NCBI GenBank assembly: GCA_003242675.1
Contig: QGVE01000088.1
Span: 1 to 11,495, forward strand
DNA: 11,495 bases
Reading direction: 5' to 3'
Origin: Bacillota bacterium
GTDB taxonomy: Bacteria > Bacillota_E > Symbiobacteriia > Symbiobacteriales > Symbiobacteriaceae
A model generated the notes under the pieces. The model had not been told where the DNA came from, made no database searches, and worked only from the letters and a program-made list of their open reading frames with translations. Shown here piece by piece: positions 1-7,700 of the stretch; position 1 is the first letter of the stretch; each line of letters begins with the position of its first letter. The position numbers were made by a program, and so were the translations under genes.

Positions 1-1
1 A

Positions 2-820
2 ATCCCCTTTTTAGGTTTAGGAGCCCACGCCGACAAAGAAAGGGCGGGGTCGACCGGGCCGCTGTTTTCACTGGAAGGCCGGGTCGCCCTGGGGACCGGG
101 GGGGGCCGCGGGATTGGCCGGGCTTTGGCCCTGGGGCTGGCGGACGCCGGGGCGGACGTCATCTGCCTGGCCCGCACCGAAGCCGAGGTGGAGGCCACGG
201 CTGAGGAGGTGCGGAAGAAGGGCCGCCGGGCGATGGCGGTGACCGCCGACGTCACGAACCAGGCCCAGGTGACGGCGGCGGTGGAGGCGGCCCTGGCCCG
301 CTTTGGCAAGATCGACATCCTCGTGAACAACGCGGGCATCAACATCCGCAAGCCGGCCCTGGAGGTGGCGGAGGAGGACTGGGACCGGGTCGTGGCGACG
401 AACCTGAAGGGCCCCTTCCTGGTCGCGCAGACGGTCGGCCGGCACATGTGCGAGCGCGGCTACGGCCGGATCGTCAACGTCGCTTCGGTGGGTGGCGCGG
501 TGGCCCTGCGCACGGGGGTCGCCTACGGCGCCAGCAAGGCCGGCCTCATGCACATGACCCGCATCCTGGCCATGGAGTGGGCGAAGTACGGGGTGACGGT
601 GAACGCCATCGGCCCCTGGTACTTCCGCACGCCGCTCACGGAGAAGCTGCTGCAGGACGAGCAGTACGTGGCGGAGATCCTGGCCCGGACGCCGATGCGG
701 CGCATCGGCGACCTGTCGGAGCTGGTGGGGCCGGTGGTGTTCCTGGCGTCGGATGCGTCCAGCTACGTAACCGGCCAGGTCCTGATGGTGGACGGCGGGA
801 TGTCGATCTACGGATTCTGA
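2..820 (+). CDS. Short-chain dehydrogenase/reductase (SDR), 5'-partial
   Basis: NAD(P)-dependent oxidoreductase of the classical SDR family, cytosolic; the substrate cannot be read from sequence. It most resembles gluconate 5-dehydrogenase or 3-oxoacyl-ACP-reductase-like members. Visible motifs: the Rossmann glycine motif TGGGRGIG (95-118), NNAG (326-337), the catalytic serine in NVASV (codon at 485) and YGASK with Tyr at 524 and Lys at 536. The segment NAIGPWYFRTPL follows, and the frame ends at TGA 818-820. The frame stays open to the left edge and has no ATG or GTG before the glycine motif; the only in-frame TTG (125) lies after it and would delete the cofactor site. The gene therefore starts outside the window or its start codon is corrupted. 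The residue before TGGGRGIG is Gly (GGG, 92-94), where most SDRs have Val or Ile. The family call is secure; substrate and start are not. Confidence 0.9.
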   Translation: MPFLGLGAHADKERAGSTGPLFSLEGRVALGTGGGRGIGRALALGLADAGADVICLARTEAEVEATAEEVRKKGRRAMAVTADVTNQAQVTAAVEAALARFGKIDILVNNAGINIRKPALEVAEEDWDRVVATNLKGPFLVAQTVGRHMCERGYGRIVNVASVGGAVALRTGVAYGASKAGLMHMTRILAMEWAKYGVTVNAIGPWYFRTPLTEKLLQDEQYVAEILARTPMRRIGDLSELVGPVVFLASDASSYVTGQVLMVDGGMSIYGF

Positions 821-843
821 GGCGCGTATCCGGATTGGCACAT

Positions 844-872
844 GCGCCCGGGTCCCGGCGCGGGCCCGGGCG
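844..872 (+). terminator. GC-rich hairpin after the SDR gene, possible terminator
   Basis: Starting 24 nt after the SDR stop codon, CGCCCGGG (845-852) pairs perfectly with CCCGGGCG (865-872). Inside it, CCCG (854-857) pairs with CGGG (861-864) around a three-base loop, with one bulged T at 853. This is a very stable stem. No T-tract follows directly (only a short TTT at 884-886), so intrinsic termination is uncertain; it could also act as a 3' stabilising stem. Confidence 0.45.
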
Positions 873-929
873 TACGCACGCGCTTTGGACCATGTCCGAT
901 CGGGGGGTGCGGTTGGGCCGGAAGTACCA

Positions 930-959
930 TTGTATATCCGGCGCCTGACGCGATAGACT
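930..959 (+). promoter_or_regulatory. Weak candidate promoter for the GNAT gene
   Basis: The segment before the acetyltransferase is locally AT-richer than its surroundings. TTGTAT (930-935) and TAGACT (954-959), 18 bp apart, are a poor to moderate match to the sigma-70 -35 and -10 boxes, and lie about 57 nt before the GNAT start. TATATC at 933-938 is an alternative -10, but its best -35 partner (TTGGGC, 913-918) is only 14 bp away. Low confidence. Confidence 0.25.
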
Positions 960-1015
960 ACAAGTGAAAGCAGTAACAAAAATCGCGGCACGATTCGGAA
1001 AGTGGGTGGTACCCC

Positions 1016-1549
1016 ATGCCGGCTGTTCTGCAGCACGAGACCGTCACCCTCGTCACCCGCACCGGGCGCCAGGTGACCATCCGGCCCTGCACGCCTGCCG
1101 ACGCGCCGCTCATCGCAGCCATGTACGCGCAGCTCTCGCCGCGCACGCTCTTCCTGCGGTACTGCTCCCACCGGCACGTGTCGGGCGAGGAGGAGGCGGC
1201 GCGCCTCTGCGGCGCCGATCCGCAGGATCTCGCGGTTCTGCTGGCGCTCAGCGAGGGCGAGGTGGTCGGCATCGCCGAGCTGGGGCGGATCCGCGGGGAC
1301 TGCGGCGAGGCGGCGATCGTGGTCCGGGACGACTGCCAGGGCCAGGGCATCGGCACTGCCTTGGGGCGCGAGCTGATCTCCGTCGCCCGGGAGATGGGGA
1401 TCCACCGGCTGCAGGCGTACATGCTGGCGGAGAACCACGCGATGCGCCGGCTCATCGCCAAGCTGCCGTTCCGCCGGACTTGGGAGTACGGCTGCGGGGA
1501 GCTCTGCGTGACGCTGGAGATCGACGCCCCCGCGGAGGCGCCTGTGTAG
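1016..1549 (+). CDS. GNAT family N-acetyltransferase
   Basis: A 177-residue single-domain acetyltransferase that transfers an acetyl group from acetyl-CoA to an amine; the acceptor is unknown. The N-terminal part (VTIRPCTPADAPLI, about residues 20-33, then LSPRTLFLRY, 40-49) resembles the GNAT domain fused to the C-terminus of Pat/PatZ-type protein lysine acetyltransferases, here free-standing. The acetyl-CoA motif A is at residues 102-115 with the Q-x-x-G-x-G core QGQGIG (108-113). Motif B is ENHAMRRLIAKLPF (139-152). The length is normal for a lone GNAT domain. The ATG at 1016 is preceded by a GGGTGG-like site at suitable spacing. The gene stands alone between a hairpin-bearing spacer and the long leader of the defence operon, so it is probably transcribed separately. 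Protein acetylation is a guess from the Pat-like look; small-molecule or ribosomal-protein acetylation is equally possible. Confidence 0.88.
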   Translation: MPAVLQHETVTLVTRTGRQVTIRPCTPADAPLIAAMYAQLSPRTLFLRYCSHRHVSGEEEAARLCGADPQDLAVLLALSEGEVVGIAELGRIRGDCGEAAIVVRDDCQGQGIGTALGRELISVAREMGIHRLQAYMLAENHAMRRLIAKLPFRRTWEYGCGELCVTLEIDAPAEAPV

Positions 1550-1576
1550 TCTGTCCTCCTGCATGATGGGGTTCGC

Positions 1577-1612
1577 TGTCTGCCCCCGCCGAGAGACGGA
1601 ACGTGGCAGACA
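1577..1612. repeat. 8-bp perfect inverted repeat after the GNAT gene
   Basis: TGTCTGCC (1577-1584) is perfectly complementary in reverse to GGCAGACA (1605-1612), with a 20-nt spacer. A second, outer pairing is possible between GGGGTTC (1568-1574) and GAACCCC (1628-1634, or the second copy at 1676-1682 inside the tandem repeat). No T-tract follows. It could be part of an RNA fold or a protein-binding palindrome. Confidence 0.5.
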
Positions 1613-1626
1613 CGATGATGAGTGCG

Positions 1627-1689
1627 AGAACCCCAGACGTTAAGAGCGCCAGAACCGCAGACGTCAAGATTCCGAGAACCCCACAGCAG
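1627..1689. repeat. 24-bp tandem direct repeat, two full copies plus a partial third
   Basis: Units begin at 1627, 1651 and 1675, each with AGAACC(C/G)C. Units 1 and 2 also share CAGACGT(T/C)AAGA at the same offset; unit 3 diverges after AGAACCCCA. The exact 24-nt spacing keeps copies close to the same helix face (about 2.3 turns) and keeps a reading frame, giving an 8-residue repeat in one forward frame. No matching protein has a believable start, so a binding-site array or part of a folded leader is more likely than coding sequence. Confidence 0.65.
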
Positions 1690-1692
1690 AAA

Positions 1693-1728
1693 CGACCCGG
1701 GAGCACGGCGAACCTGCCTCCCGGGTCG
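1693..1728. repeat. Perfect 11-bp inverted repeat (stem-loop) in the leader
   Basis: CGACCCGGGAG (1693-1703) and CTCCCGGGTCG (1718-1728) are exact reverse complements around a 14-nt loop (1704-1717). This is the strongest stem in the leader. There is no T-run after it, so it is not an ordinary intrinsic terminator. It fits a structural arm of a regulatory RNA or an operator. Confidence 0.65.
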
Positions 1729-1760
1729 CGGCGCGGCATTGAGCTGGTAGCTGCCCCGGG

Positions 1761-1799
1761 GCGAGCAACTAAAGGTGGCGGGCACAGACCTCTCTGTGC
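1761..1799 (+). promoter_or_regulatory. T-box-like core fragment with hairpin, possibly a decayed T-box
   Basis: GCGAGCAACTAAAGGTGG (1761-1778) resembles the start of the T-box antiterminator sequence (consensus roughly AA-N-AGGGTGG-N-ACCGCG), but runs straight into CGGGCAC with the ACCGC part absent. A perfect 7-bp hairpin GCACAGA-CCTC-TCTGTGC (1782-1799) follows, and a terminator-like hairpin lies 20 nt further on. CGATGATGAG (1613-1622), about 150 nt upstream, is loosely like a T-box stem I start. I could not identify a specifier loop. The resemblance is by eye, and a link between T-box control and a defence operon would be unusual. Confidence 0.25.
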
Positions 1800-1819
1800 G
1801 CGTACGTGGGGAGGGGATC

Positions 1820-1842
1820 CGTGCCCGAGGGGTGCACGTTTT
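1820..1842 (+). terminator. Hairpin with TTTT, candidate attenuator terminator
   Basis: CGTGC (1820-1824) pairs with GCACG (1834-1838), extended by CC (1825-1826) with GG (1831-1832) across a bulged T, loop GAGG, followed at once by TTTT (1839-1842). It lies 115 nt before the jetA start, so it would act as an attenuator in a leader transcript or end read-through from the GNAT gene. Confidence 0.4.
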
Positions 1843-1944
1843 CGGCTTGCCGGCAGACGGGCTCGCGCATGGTGAACCAGGCAGGTTTTCCTGCAGGATC
1901 AAGGGACCGACATGGGGAAACACGTTGGATAACGCTCGAAAAAT

Positions 1945-1953
1945 AGGGGGTGA
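1945..1953 (+). promoter_or_regulatory. Ribosome binding site that fixes the jetA start
   Basis: AGGGGGTGA matches the anti-Shine-Dalgarno consensus well and lies 4 nt before ATG 1958. It favours that ATG over the in-frame GTG at 1775, whose extension would run through the leader hairpins. Confidence 0.75.
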
Positions 1954-1957
1954 GCGG

Positions 1958-3439
1958 ATGCCTTCACGCCCCGTCACCGCCGAGATGCCGGAGGCGAACT
2001 ACCTCATCGGCCACCCGGACGGGAGGTATTATCGCCTGCTAATGCGCTGCTTCTACGAGCGCAGCCTGAACCACGCCAGCTACGTCCGCACCGACGAGCT
2101 GGTCGACTTCGTGCGTCAGTACCTGCCGTACGACGAGGCGACCTGCCGCCAACACCTGGACCAGATGGAGAAGTGGGGGCTCATCATCCTCATCCCCGAG
2201 CAGAGCAAGCCGGCGAACCTAATGGAACTGCGGCAGAAGCCGCGCGTCTACCAGGCCAGCCGGATCGCCCTGCGGCTGGAGGCTCTGCGAGCCGAGATGG
2301 AGCAGGAGGAAGGCGCGGCCTCTCTGGACCCCGCCGCCCTGGACCTCCTGGTCCAGCGGGTGAGAGAGCTGGTGGCCTTCATCGAGCGGGACGGCTTGCA
2401 CCGGGACGGAGCGGCGCCAGACGCGCACCGTCTCTGGGTGGGCGTCTACGAATCGTTTAGCGCGTTTTCCCGGCGCGTGCGCGAATACCTCGAGGACCTG
2501 CCCCGCCACCGGCCCCGGGAGGTGCTGGACTACGCGGCCTTCCGCGCCTACCGCGACCTGCTCGTCCCGTATTTGCAGGAGTACGCCCGGCGGCTCTTCG
2601 ACCGGCGGGAGCAGATGCGGGTGCTGCTCCGCACGGTTGCGCAGAGCCGGGAGCTGTTGGCGACCACCGCCGCGGCGGTCGAGGCGCAGCAGGTGCGTGC
2701 GGACGGCTCGCGGCCGGATTTCGAACGGCAGAAGCAGCGATTCCTGCGGGAGATTGGCGCCCTGATCGAGTACTTTGGCGACCAGGGCGACGTGGACGTG
2801 CTGCTGGAGAGGGCCCAGGCGTGGGTATCGGAGATCACCCGCCACGCGCGCCGGCTTTCTGAGCAGCACCTAGGCGGATCGGTGCGAGAGCAGACCCTGC
2901 TCGACCTCGCTCGGCGCTTCTGCGACTGCACCTCGCTCGAGCAGGCCGAAGGCTTGGCCCAAGTAGTCTTCGCGGCCACCCTGCCTCTGCACTGGCGGGG
3001 CGAGTCGCCCCCACCATCGGATCAGCCCCCCTGGAAAGCCGAACCGGTCACCGTACCCCTCCAGGCGGTGCGGCGGGGTCAGCGGCCGCGCACGCCCCAG
3101 CAGGTGACGGCAGACCGCAGCCACGAGAGGTTGCAGAGGATGCTGGAGGCCGCGGAGGAAAGGAAACGGGCTGCGCGGGAGCTAGCCCAGCTGTTTGGGG
3201 AGGCGGGGGAGCTAGATTTGGGCGACCTGACCGTCCGGGAGCCGCGCCAGCGGCAGCTCCTACTGCACCTCCTCTACAAGTCCCTCTCCCAGCAGGGACC
3301 GGTGGGCGTGGGGTACCGGAACTGGAGCGTCTCGGCCGAGGTGAAGGCCGACGCGCCGCTGGGCCGCCTGACCGCTGCCGACGGCACCGCTACCCTGCCG
3401 CATGTCCTCCTCCGACTGCACAAAGGGGGGCCGCGCTGA
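1958..3439 (+). CDS. jetA: Wadjet type III subunit JetA (DUF2397/TIGR02677)
   Basis: A 493-residue protein, matching the usual length of about 490 for TIGR02677. In Wadjet complexes JetA is the kleisin-like subunit (MukF/MksF role) that bridges the SMC ATPase heads and carries the JetB dimer. The N-terminal 100 residues form a predicted winged helix: PDGRYYRLLMRCFYE (20-34), TDELVDFVRQYL (45-56), HLDQMEKWGLI (66-76), and a wing strand in LRQKPRVYQASR (91-102), a family hallmark. A long helical middle (about 110-350) follows, then a proline-rich linker (about 355-400), a charged helix, and a C-terminal domain with LLHLLYKSLSQQG and a final LPHVLLRLHKGG. The ATG at 1958 is chosen for its strong Shine-Dalgarno site and the family length. 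The stop overlaps the jetB start by 1 nt (TGATG), so translation is probably coupled. The DUF2397 assignment is from recognised pattern and gene order; the kleisin role is inferred from studied Wadjet systems. Confidence 0.9.
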   Translation: MPSRPVTAEMPEANYLIGHPDGRYYRLLMRCFYERSLNHASYVRTDELVDFVRQYLPYDEATCRQHLDQMEKWGLIILIPEQSKPANLMELRQKPRVYQASRIALRLEALRAEMEQEEGAASLDPAALDLLVQRVRELVAFIERDGLHRDGAAPDAHRLWVGVYESFSAFSRRVREYLEDLPRHRPREVLDYAAFRAYRDLLVPYLQEYARRLFDRREQMRVLLRTVAQSRELLATTAAAVEAQQVRADGSRPDFERQKQRFLREIGALIEYFGDQGDVDVLLERAQAWVSEITRHARRLSEQHLGGSVREQTLLDLARRFCDCTSLEQAEGLAQVVFAATLPLHWRGESPPPSDQPPWKAEPVTVPLQAVRRGQRPRTPQQVTADRSHERLQRMLEAAEERKRAARELAQLFGEAGELDLGDLTVREPRQRQLLLHLLYKSLSQQGPVGVGYRNWSVSAEVKADAPLGRLTAADGTATLPHVLLRLHKGGPR

Positions 3440-4701
3440 TGGCGACGACCGGTGCCGCGGAGCAGCGGCAGCTCGCGCTGCAAGACCTCATCGATCGCTA
3501 CGTCATCCGCCAAGCCGACGAGCCCGAGGCCTACCGGCGGGTGGTCCTACACGAGGGCTACCTCCGGGCATGGTTTCACGAGCGCCCCCGGTGGCGGATC
3601 CTGGCCGGTCGCGGGATCTACCGACTTGAGCGACTGCCCGCGCGACTGCTCCCCCACCGCGGCTTGCCCAGACTCCGCTCGCCCCTTGCCTATGCCTGCC
3701 TGTGTTGGTCACTGTGGTTCGCCGAGACGCTGGGAACCGCAGGCCGGGACTGGTTCGTGATCTCCGAGCTGGCCGAGCGGATCTCGTCCATATCCGAGGG
3801 GAGGTTCACCCTGGCGGAGCGTTCGCACCGGCAGGCCCTAGTGCAGGCGCTCCAGCTGCTGATCGACCTGGGTGGCTTAATTCTGCGGGACGGCGACGTC
3901 GACCGCTGGGTGGACGGCCAGGAGTACCTCGGCGAGCCCCCGGAAGTGATGTACGAATTCACCGAGACTACCCCGCGCCTTCTGGCCAACTTCAGCTACG
4001 GGAGCCTGACGGTGGCTGCGGCGGCCGACCACGGGCAGCGAACCGCCGCGCCTTGCGGGGAGGAGTCACCGCCGCTCGCCAGGGCCTGGAGGGCCCTGCT
4101 CCTGGGGCCGGTCTTCTGGAAGGCCGATGACCCGGAGGCCTTCGCCGTGCTGGAGGCGAATGAAGAGGCAGTTTGCCGCGATCTGGAGGTCGCGCTGGGC
4201 TGGCAGCTGGAGCTTACCCCGACCTTCGCCCGGATCTGGCGTACGACAACCGCCCGCGGCGCGAGCGGGGTGCTCTTGGACCTCTACCCCGAACCAGGTG
4301 AGGAGGCGGAGGAGCGAAACACCCGCTACATCTTCCACCCCATCCTGCTGCTCCTGGGCCGCTGTCAGGAAGGGGTGACGGAGGGACGTTGGCCGGTGGA
4401 GGCCGACGGGGCGGTGGTGATTTCTGCCGGCGAGCTGCACGACCTGCTCTCCGAACTCCGGTCCCAGCACCGGCCTTCTTGGGGCGCCGTGCTTGGGGCC
4501 CTCCCGCTGGAGGAGCTGGTGCAGCAGGTCCTGAAGGAGATGCGGCGCATGGGGCTGTTGAGGGGCCCGGACAGGTTCGGCCGCTGCTGGCTGCTCCCGG
4601 TGGCGGCAGGCATCCGGGGGCAGTACGTGAGCCGGGAGATCAGTAACCGGAGGGTTCCTGAGCGCGAGCGGCCGCGCGCGGAGCAGAGCCGGCTGTTCTG
4701 A
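3439..4701 (+). CDS. jetB: Wadjet type III subunit JetB (DUF2398/TIGR02678)
   Basis: A 420-residue protein, somewhat longer than the roughly 375-400 usual in TIGR02678. JetB is the KITE-like tandem winged-helix partner (MukE/MksE role) that binds the kleisin JetA and helps load DNA. Visible parts: an N-terminal helical segment with FHERPRWRIL (46-55) and LPARLLPHRGL (66-76); a first winged-helix-like region (about 82-155: SPLAYACLCWSLWF, VISELAERI, ALVQALQLLIDLGGLI, then strand residues up to VDRWVDG); the conserved YEFTETTPRLLANF (172-185); and a C-terminal winged-helix-like part (RPSWGAVLGALPLEELVQQVLKEMRRMGLL). The last 20 residues are very basic and probably disordered. The ATG at 3439 overlaps the jetA stop and has an AAAGGGGGG site 8 nt upstream. 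jetC follows after 16 nt. Confidence 0.88.
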   Translation: MATTGAAEQRQLALQDLIDRYVIRQADEPEAYRRVVLHEGYLRAWFHERPRWRILAGRGIYRLERLPARLLPHRGLPRLRSPLAYACLCWSLWFAETLGTAGRDWFVISELAERISSISEGRFTLAERSHRQALVQALQLLIDLGGLILRDGDVDRWVDGQEYLGEPPEVMYEFTETTPRLLANFSYGSLTVAAAADHGQRTAAPCGEESPPLARAWRALLLGPVFWKADDPEAFAVLEANEEAVCRDLEVALGWQLELTPTFARIWRTTTARGASGVLLDLYPEPGEEAEERNTRYIFHPILLLLGRCQEGVTEGRWPVEADGAVVISAGELHDLLSELRSQHRPSWGAVLGALPLEELVQQVLKEMRRMGLLRGPDRFGRCWLLPVAAGIRGQYVSREISNRRVPERERPRAEQSRLF

Positions 4702-4706
4702 AGCAC

Positions 4707-4712
4707 AGGAGG
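4707..4712 (+). promoter_or_regulatory. Strong ribosome binding site for jetC
   Basis: A perfect AGGAGG lies 5 nt before ATG 4718. Unlike jetB and jetD, which overlap their upstream genes, jetC is given its own strong initiation site, so the ATPase need not depend on translational coupling. Confidence 0.8.
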
Positions 4713-4717
4713 AAGCG

Positions 4718-7700
4718 ATGGATATCTGGCAGCGATTTGAACGGGAACTGGAGGAGAAGAGGCGAGCGATTCCCGGCGGGCCACAGGGCTGGCGGCCGGA
4801 GCGGCTCATCCTGCGGGACTGGTGGCATTGGCGGGACCAGGAGTTCGGCTTCGCCCACGGCCGGCTGGCCCTGACCGGCCAGAACGCCAGCGGCAAGTCG
4901 TCGCTCATGGCCCTGGTCGTTCCCGTCCTGCTGGACGGGCGGACCGAGCCGACACGGCTCGACCCCGCCCAGAGCCGCGACCGGTTCCTACACTATTACC
5001 TGCTCGGTGAGGACACGGCAGACACCGGGAACCCCGAAGCGTTCCGCTACGAGGTGCGCACCGGCTACATCGCCCTTGAGTTCTACCACACGGTGGAGCA
5101 ACGGTTCCTCACGATCGGGATGGGCGTCTCGGCCTCCCGGTCCAGCCTGCGCCGGATCACCGACTGGTGGGGCTTCCTGCTGCTCAAGGGGCAGCGGATC
5201 GGGCGGGACTTCGATGTGCGTGGGACGGACGGCACGTGCCTGGGCCGCCGGGAGTTCACGCGCCTGGTGGGTGACGGGGGGATCGTCGTCACCGAGAAGG
5301 CGGAGTACCAGCGGCTGGTCAACGACCACCTCTTCGGCTTCGAGGGTGACGACTTCGAAGCCCTGATCGCCATGCTCCTCCAGGCCCGCCGGCCGAAGCT
5401 GGGCGAGCAGGCGGGGCCCGATAAGGTGTGCGACCTCCTGCGCCGCTCGCTTCCGGGCATCTCACCGGACCGTCTCAGCCGCGTGGGCGAGGTGGTCAAT
5501 AACATCGAGGAATACCGGCGCAATCTGGCGGACGTAACGGCGAAGGCGGAGGCGGTCGGCCGGATTGACGAGCACCTCTATCGCCTAGCGGAGGTGCTGG
5601 TGCAGGAGGCGGCAGTCCAGTACCAGAAGGTGCAGGGCTTGCTGGGCCACGTGCTCCGCCAGTTGAAGGAGGCGCGGGACAGCCTAGCCGCCGCGCAGGC
5701 GGACCTGGCCGCGCTGGAGGAGCAGGCCCGGGAGCGGTCTCGGGAGCGGGCGGCCCTGCAGGCCGAGGTGGAGGAGCTTCGGCAGATGGAGGGCGCCGAT
5801 CTGCAGTTCCGGTTACAAGAGGCGAAGGAGAAGGCCCGGCAGGCCGGGCGCCGCGTGGAGGAACTGGAGGAGCGCCTCCGGCGCGAGCGAGAGAATCTGG
5901 AAGCGGTCGAAGCCCAGCAGCGCAGAACGGCGGAGGAGTTCGAGAGACGCCGGCGGGCCCTGGCCGACGACGTGCTCCGGCTTGTGCGCGAGGCTGAGGC
6001 GCTGGGGTGGCGCGAGGCGGCCTTGGAGCTCCAGGACGCCGGCGAGCATATCGCCGTGCTCGCGGTGACCGATTCTCCTGCGGTGCTGGAGGGCGCCGCC
6101 CCGGACACCCGGCTTGCTGTGGAGGCCGAGGAGCTGCAGCGGGGCTTCGCCGAGGCGGCGGCTGCCCGCCGGGCGATGGACGAGGCCGAGCGGGAGTTCG
6201 AGGTGGCGCAAGCGCGCATCGAGGACCGGCGCAGGGAAGCCAGCCGCGCCGCCGACGCGCTGGAGGCGGCGAAGGACCGGCTGGAGGAGGTGCGCGACGA
6301 CCTCATTCAGCAAATCCTGGTCTGGCAGCAGGGGAGCCGCGTCCTGGCCCCCGGTGACGCCGACGTCGCCCGCCTGACGGAGAGGGTGCAGGCCCTGGAG
6401 GCGCCTCCGGCCGGCGGCGTGCACGAGCTGGTCCAGCCCATCGTGGAGCGAATGACCCACCGCAAGCAGCAGTTCCGCACCCTCGCCGCGCAGGCGGAGG
6501 AGGAGTGGCGGGCGGCCCAACTGCGGGTGGATCGGCTGGAGGAGCGGCTGGCGGAGATCATCGCCGACAGCGGCGATCCGGTTCGGTCCGAGGTCCGGGC
6601 CCGGGCCCGGCAGAGTCTGCCGGGACAGCTCCGGCCGTTGTTCCGCTGGGCACGCTTCCGCGCGAACGTGCCGCCGGACGTGCAGGCCCGGGTGGAGGCG
6701 GCCTTGCTGGAGGCGGGCTGGCTTGACCTGCTGGTCCTGCCCGAGGCGGAGTCCGGCGCTGCCTGGGAGGTCGACGCCTGCCTCCTGCCCCGTCCCGTAG
6801 AGGGACCGTCCCTGCTCGCAGTGCTGGAGCCTGAGCCGGACGCGCCGGCGGTGGTTGCCCGGGCGCTCGCCTCCATCGGCTGGGGCGAGGGGATCGGCGA
6901 CCGCTGGGTGGCCCCTGACGGCCGGTGGCGCAACGGTATCGCCGAAGGACAGGTGGGCCCCTGGCTGACCGGGGAGGCCGGCTACCTGGGCGAGGAGAAC
7001 CGGACCCGCCGCCGGGAGCGCCGGCTCCGGGAGGCGCAGGCCGCCCTCTCGGAGGCGCAAGCCGCCCTGGTGGAGGCCCAGACCCGGCGCGAGGAGGCGG
7101 AGGCGTCGATCGCGAAGCTGGACGCCGAGCTGGACGCGCTGTACCGGCTCTCCTGGCAAGCCTTGTTCAACGCGCTGGGGGACGTGCGGGCGCGGGCCGA
7201 GGAGGCGCAGCGGGCCAGGGAAGCGGTCGAGGCTGAGCGGCCGAAGGTGCTCCAGGCGGAGGCCGAGCTGAAAGCCCGGATGCGGGCGTTTTACCGAGCG
7301 GCTGAGGGTCTCCCCCAGGCGGCGGGGCTGGATTACGACGGCCTGCTCAGGCGCAAGGAGGCCTTTACCAACCTGGGCGCCAAGATCGGCGCGCTCACGG
7401 GGCTCGCAGAGGCGCTTGTCCGGCTGGCGGAGGCCTACCGGTCCCATGGCGAACAGCTGCAGCGGAGCCGGGCGGTTCTCGCGGATCTGGAGCGTGACCG
7501 GGAGCGCTCCCTGCAGGAGCGCGCCGCGGCCTTGGCCGCCGTGGAGGCCTTGGAGCGCCAGCTTAGCGACCCGGACGTCCAGGCCCGCCAGCGACGGCTG
7601 GAGTGGGCGTCCCGCCGGCTCCGTGAGCTGGACGAAGAGGAGCAGGCGAACTGGGAACGGCGGCGCAGGCTGGAAGTCCAGCGGGAGGCGGCGCAGCATA

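Larger units (their letters stand above)
1550..1957 (+). promoter_or_regulatory. Structured non-coding leader of the Wadjet operon
   Basis: About 408 bp with no convincing gene, between the GNAT stop and the jetA start. GC is lower than in the flanking genes: about 57% over 1621-1680. In order it holds an inverted repeat (1577-1612), a 24-bp tandem repeat (1627-1689), a perfect 11-bp inverted repeat (1693-1728), a T-box-like stretch (1761-1799), a hairpin with a T-tract (1820-1842), and a small hairpin GCAGG-TTTT-CCTGC (1881-1894). The density of secondary structure suggests a transcribed leader that controls expression of jetA-D, or a remnant of one taken from another operon. I found no convincing sigma-70 promoter in it. 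Confidence 0.55.

Noticed and set aside
68..1564. Long minus-strand open frame (498 codons) across the SDR and GNAT genes
   Set aside because: It is antisense to two genes with clear family motifs, its translation is low-complexity (Arg, Pro, Ala, His-rich), and it matches no recognisable domain. Long antisense frames are expected at this GC content.
1627..1689. CRISPR-like array
   Set aside because: The period is 24 bp with no separate spacers, there are fewer than three full copies, and no cas genes are present.
1452..1739. Minus-strand frame whose repeat segment translates to a hydrophobic, membrane-like stretch
   Set aside because: The hydrophobic stretch is the reverse translation of the 24-bp repeat. 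The frame also overlaps the end of the GNAT gene and has no convincing ribosome site.
1603..1875. Possible small protein (90 codons, GTG start) covering the tandem repeat
   Set aside because: No good Shine-Dalgarno site, an implausible composition, and the frame runs through several hairpins. The 8-residue repeat follows from the 24-bp DNA repeat.
1775..1957. N-terminal extension of jetA from GTG 1775
   Set aside because: It would add 61 residues of unrelated composition encoded by leader hairpins. The ATG at 1958 has a strong Shine-Dalgarno site and gives the usual family length.
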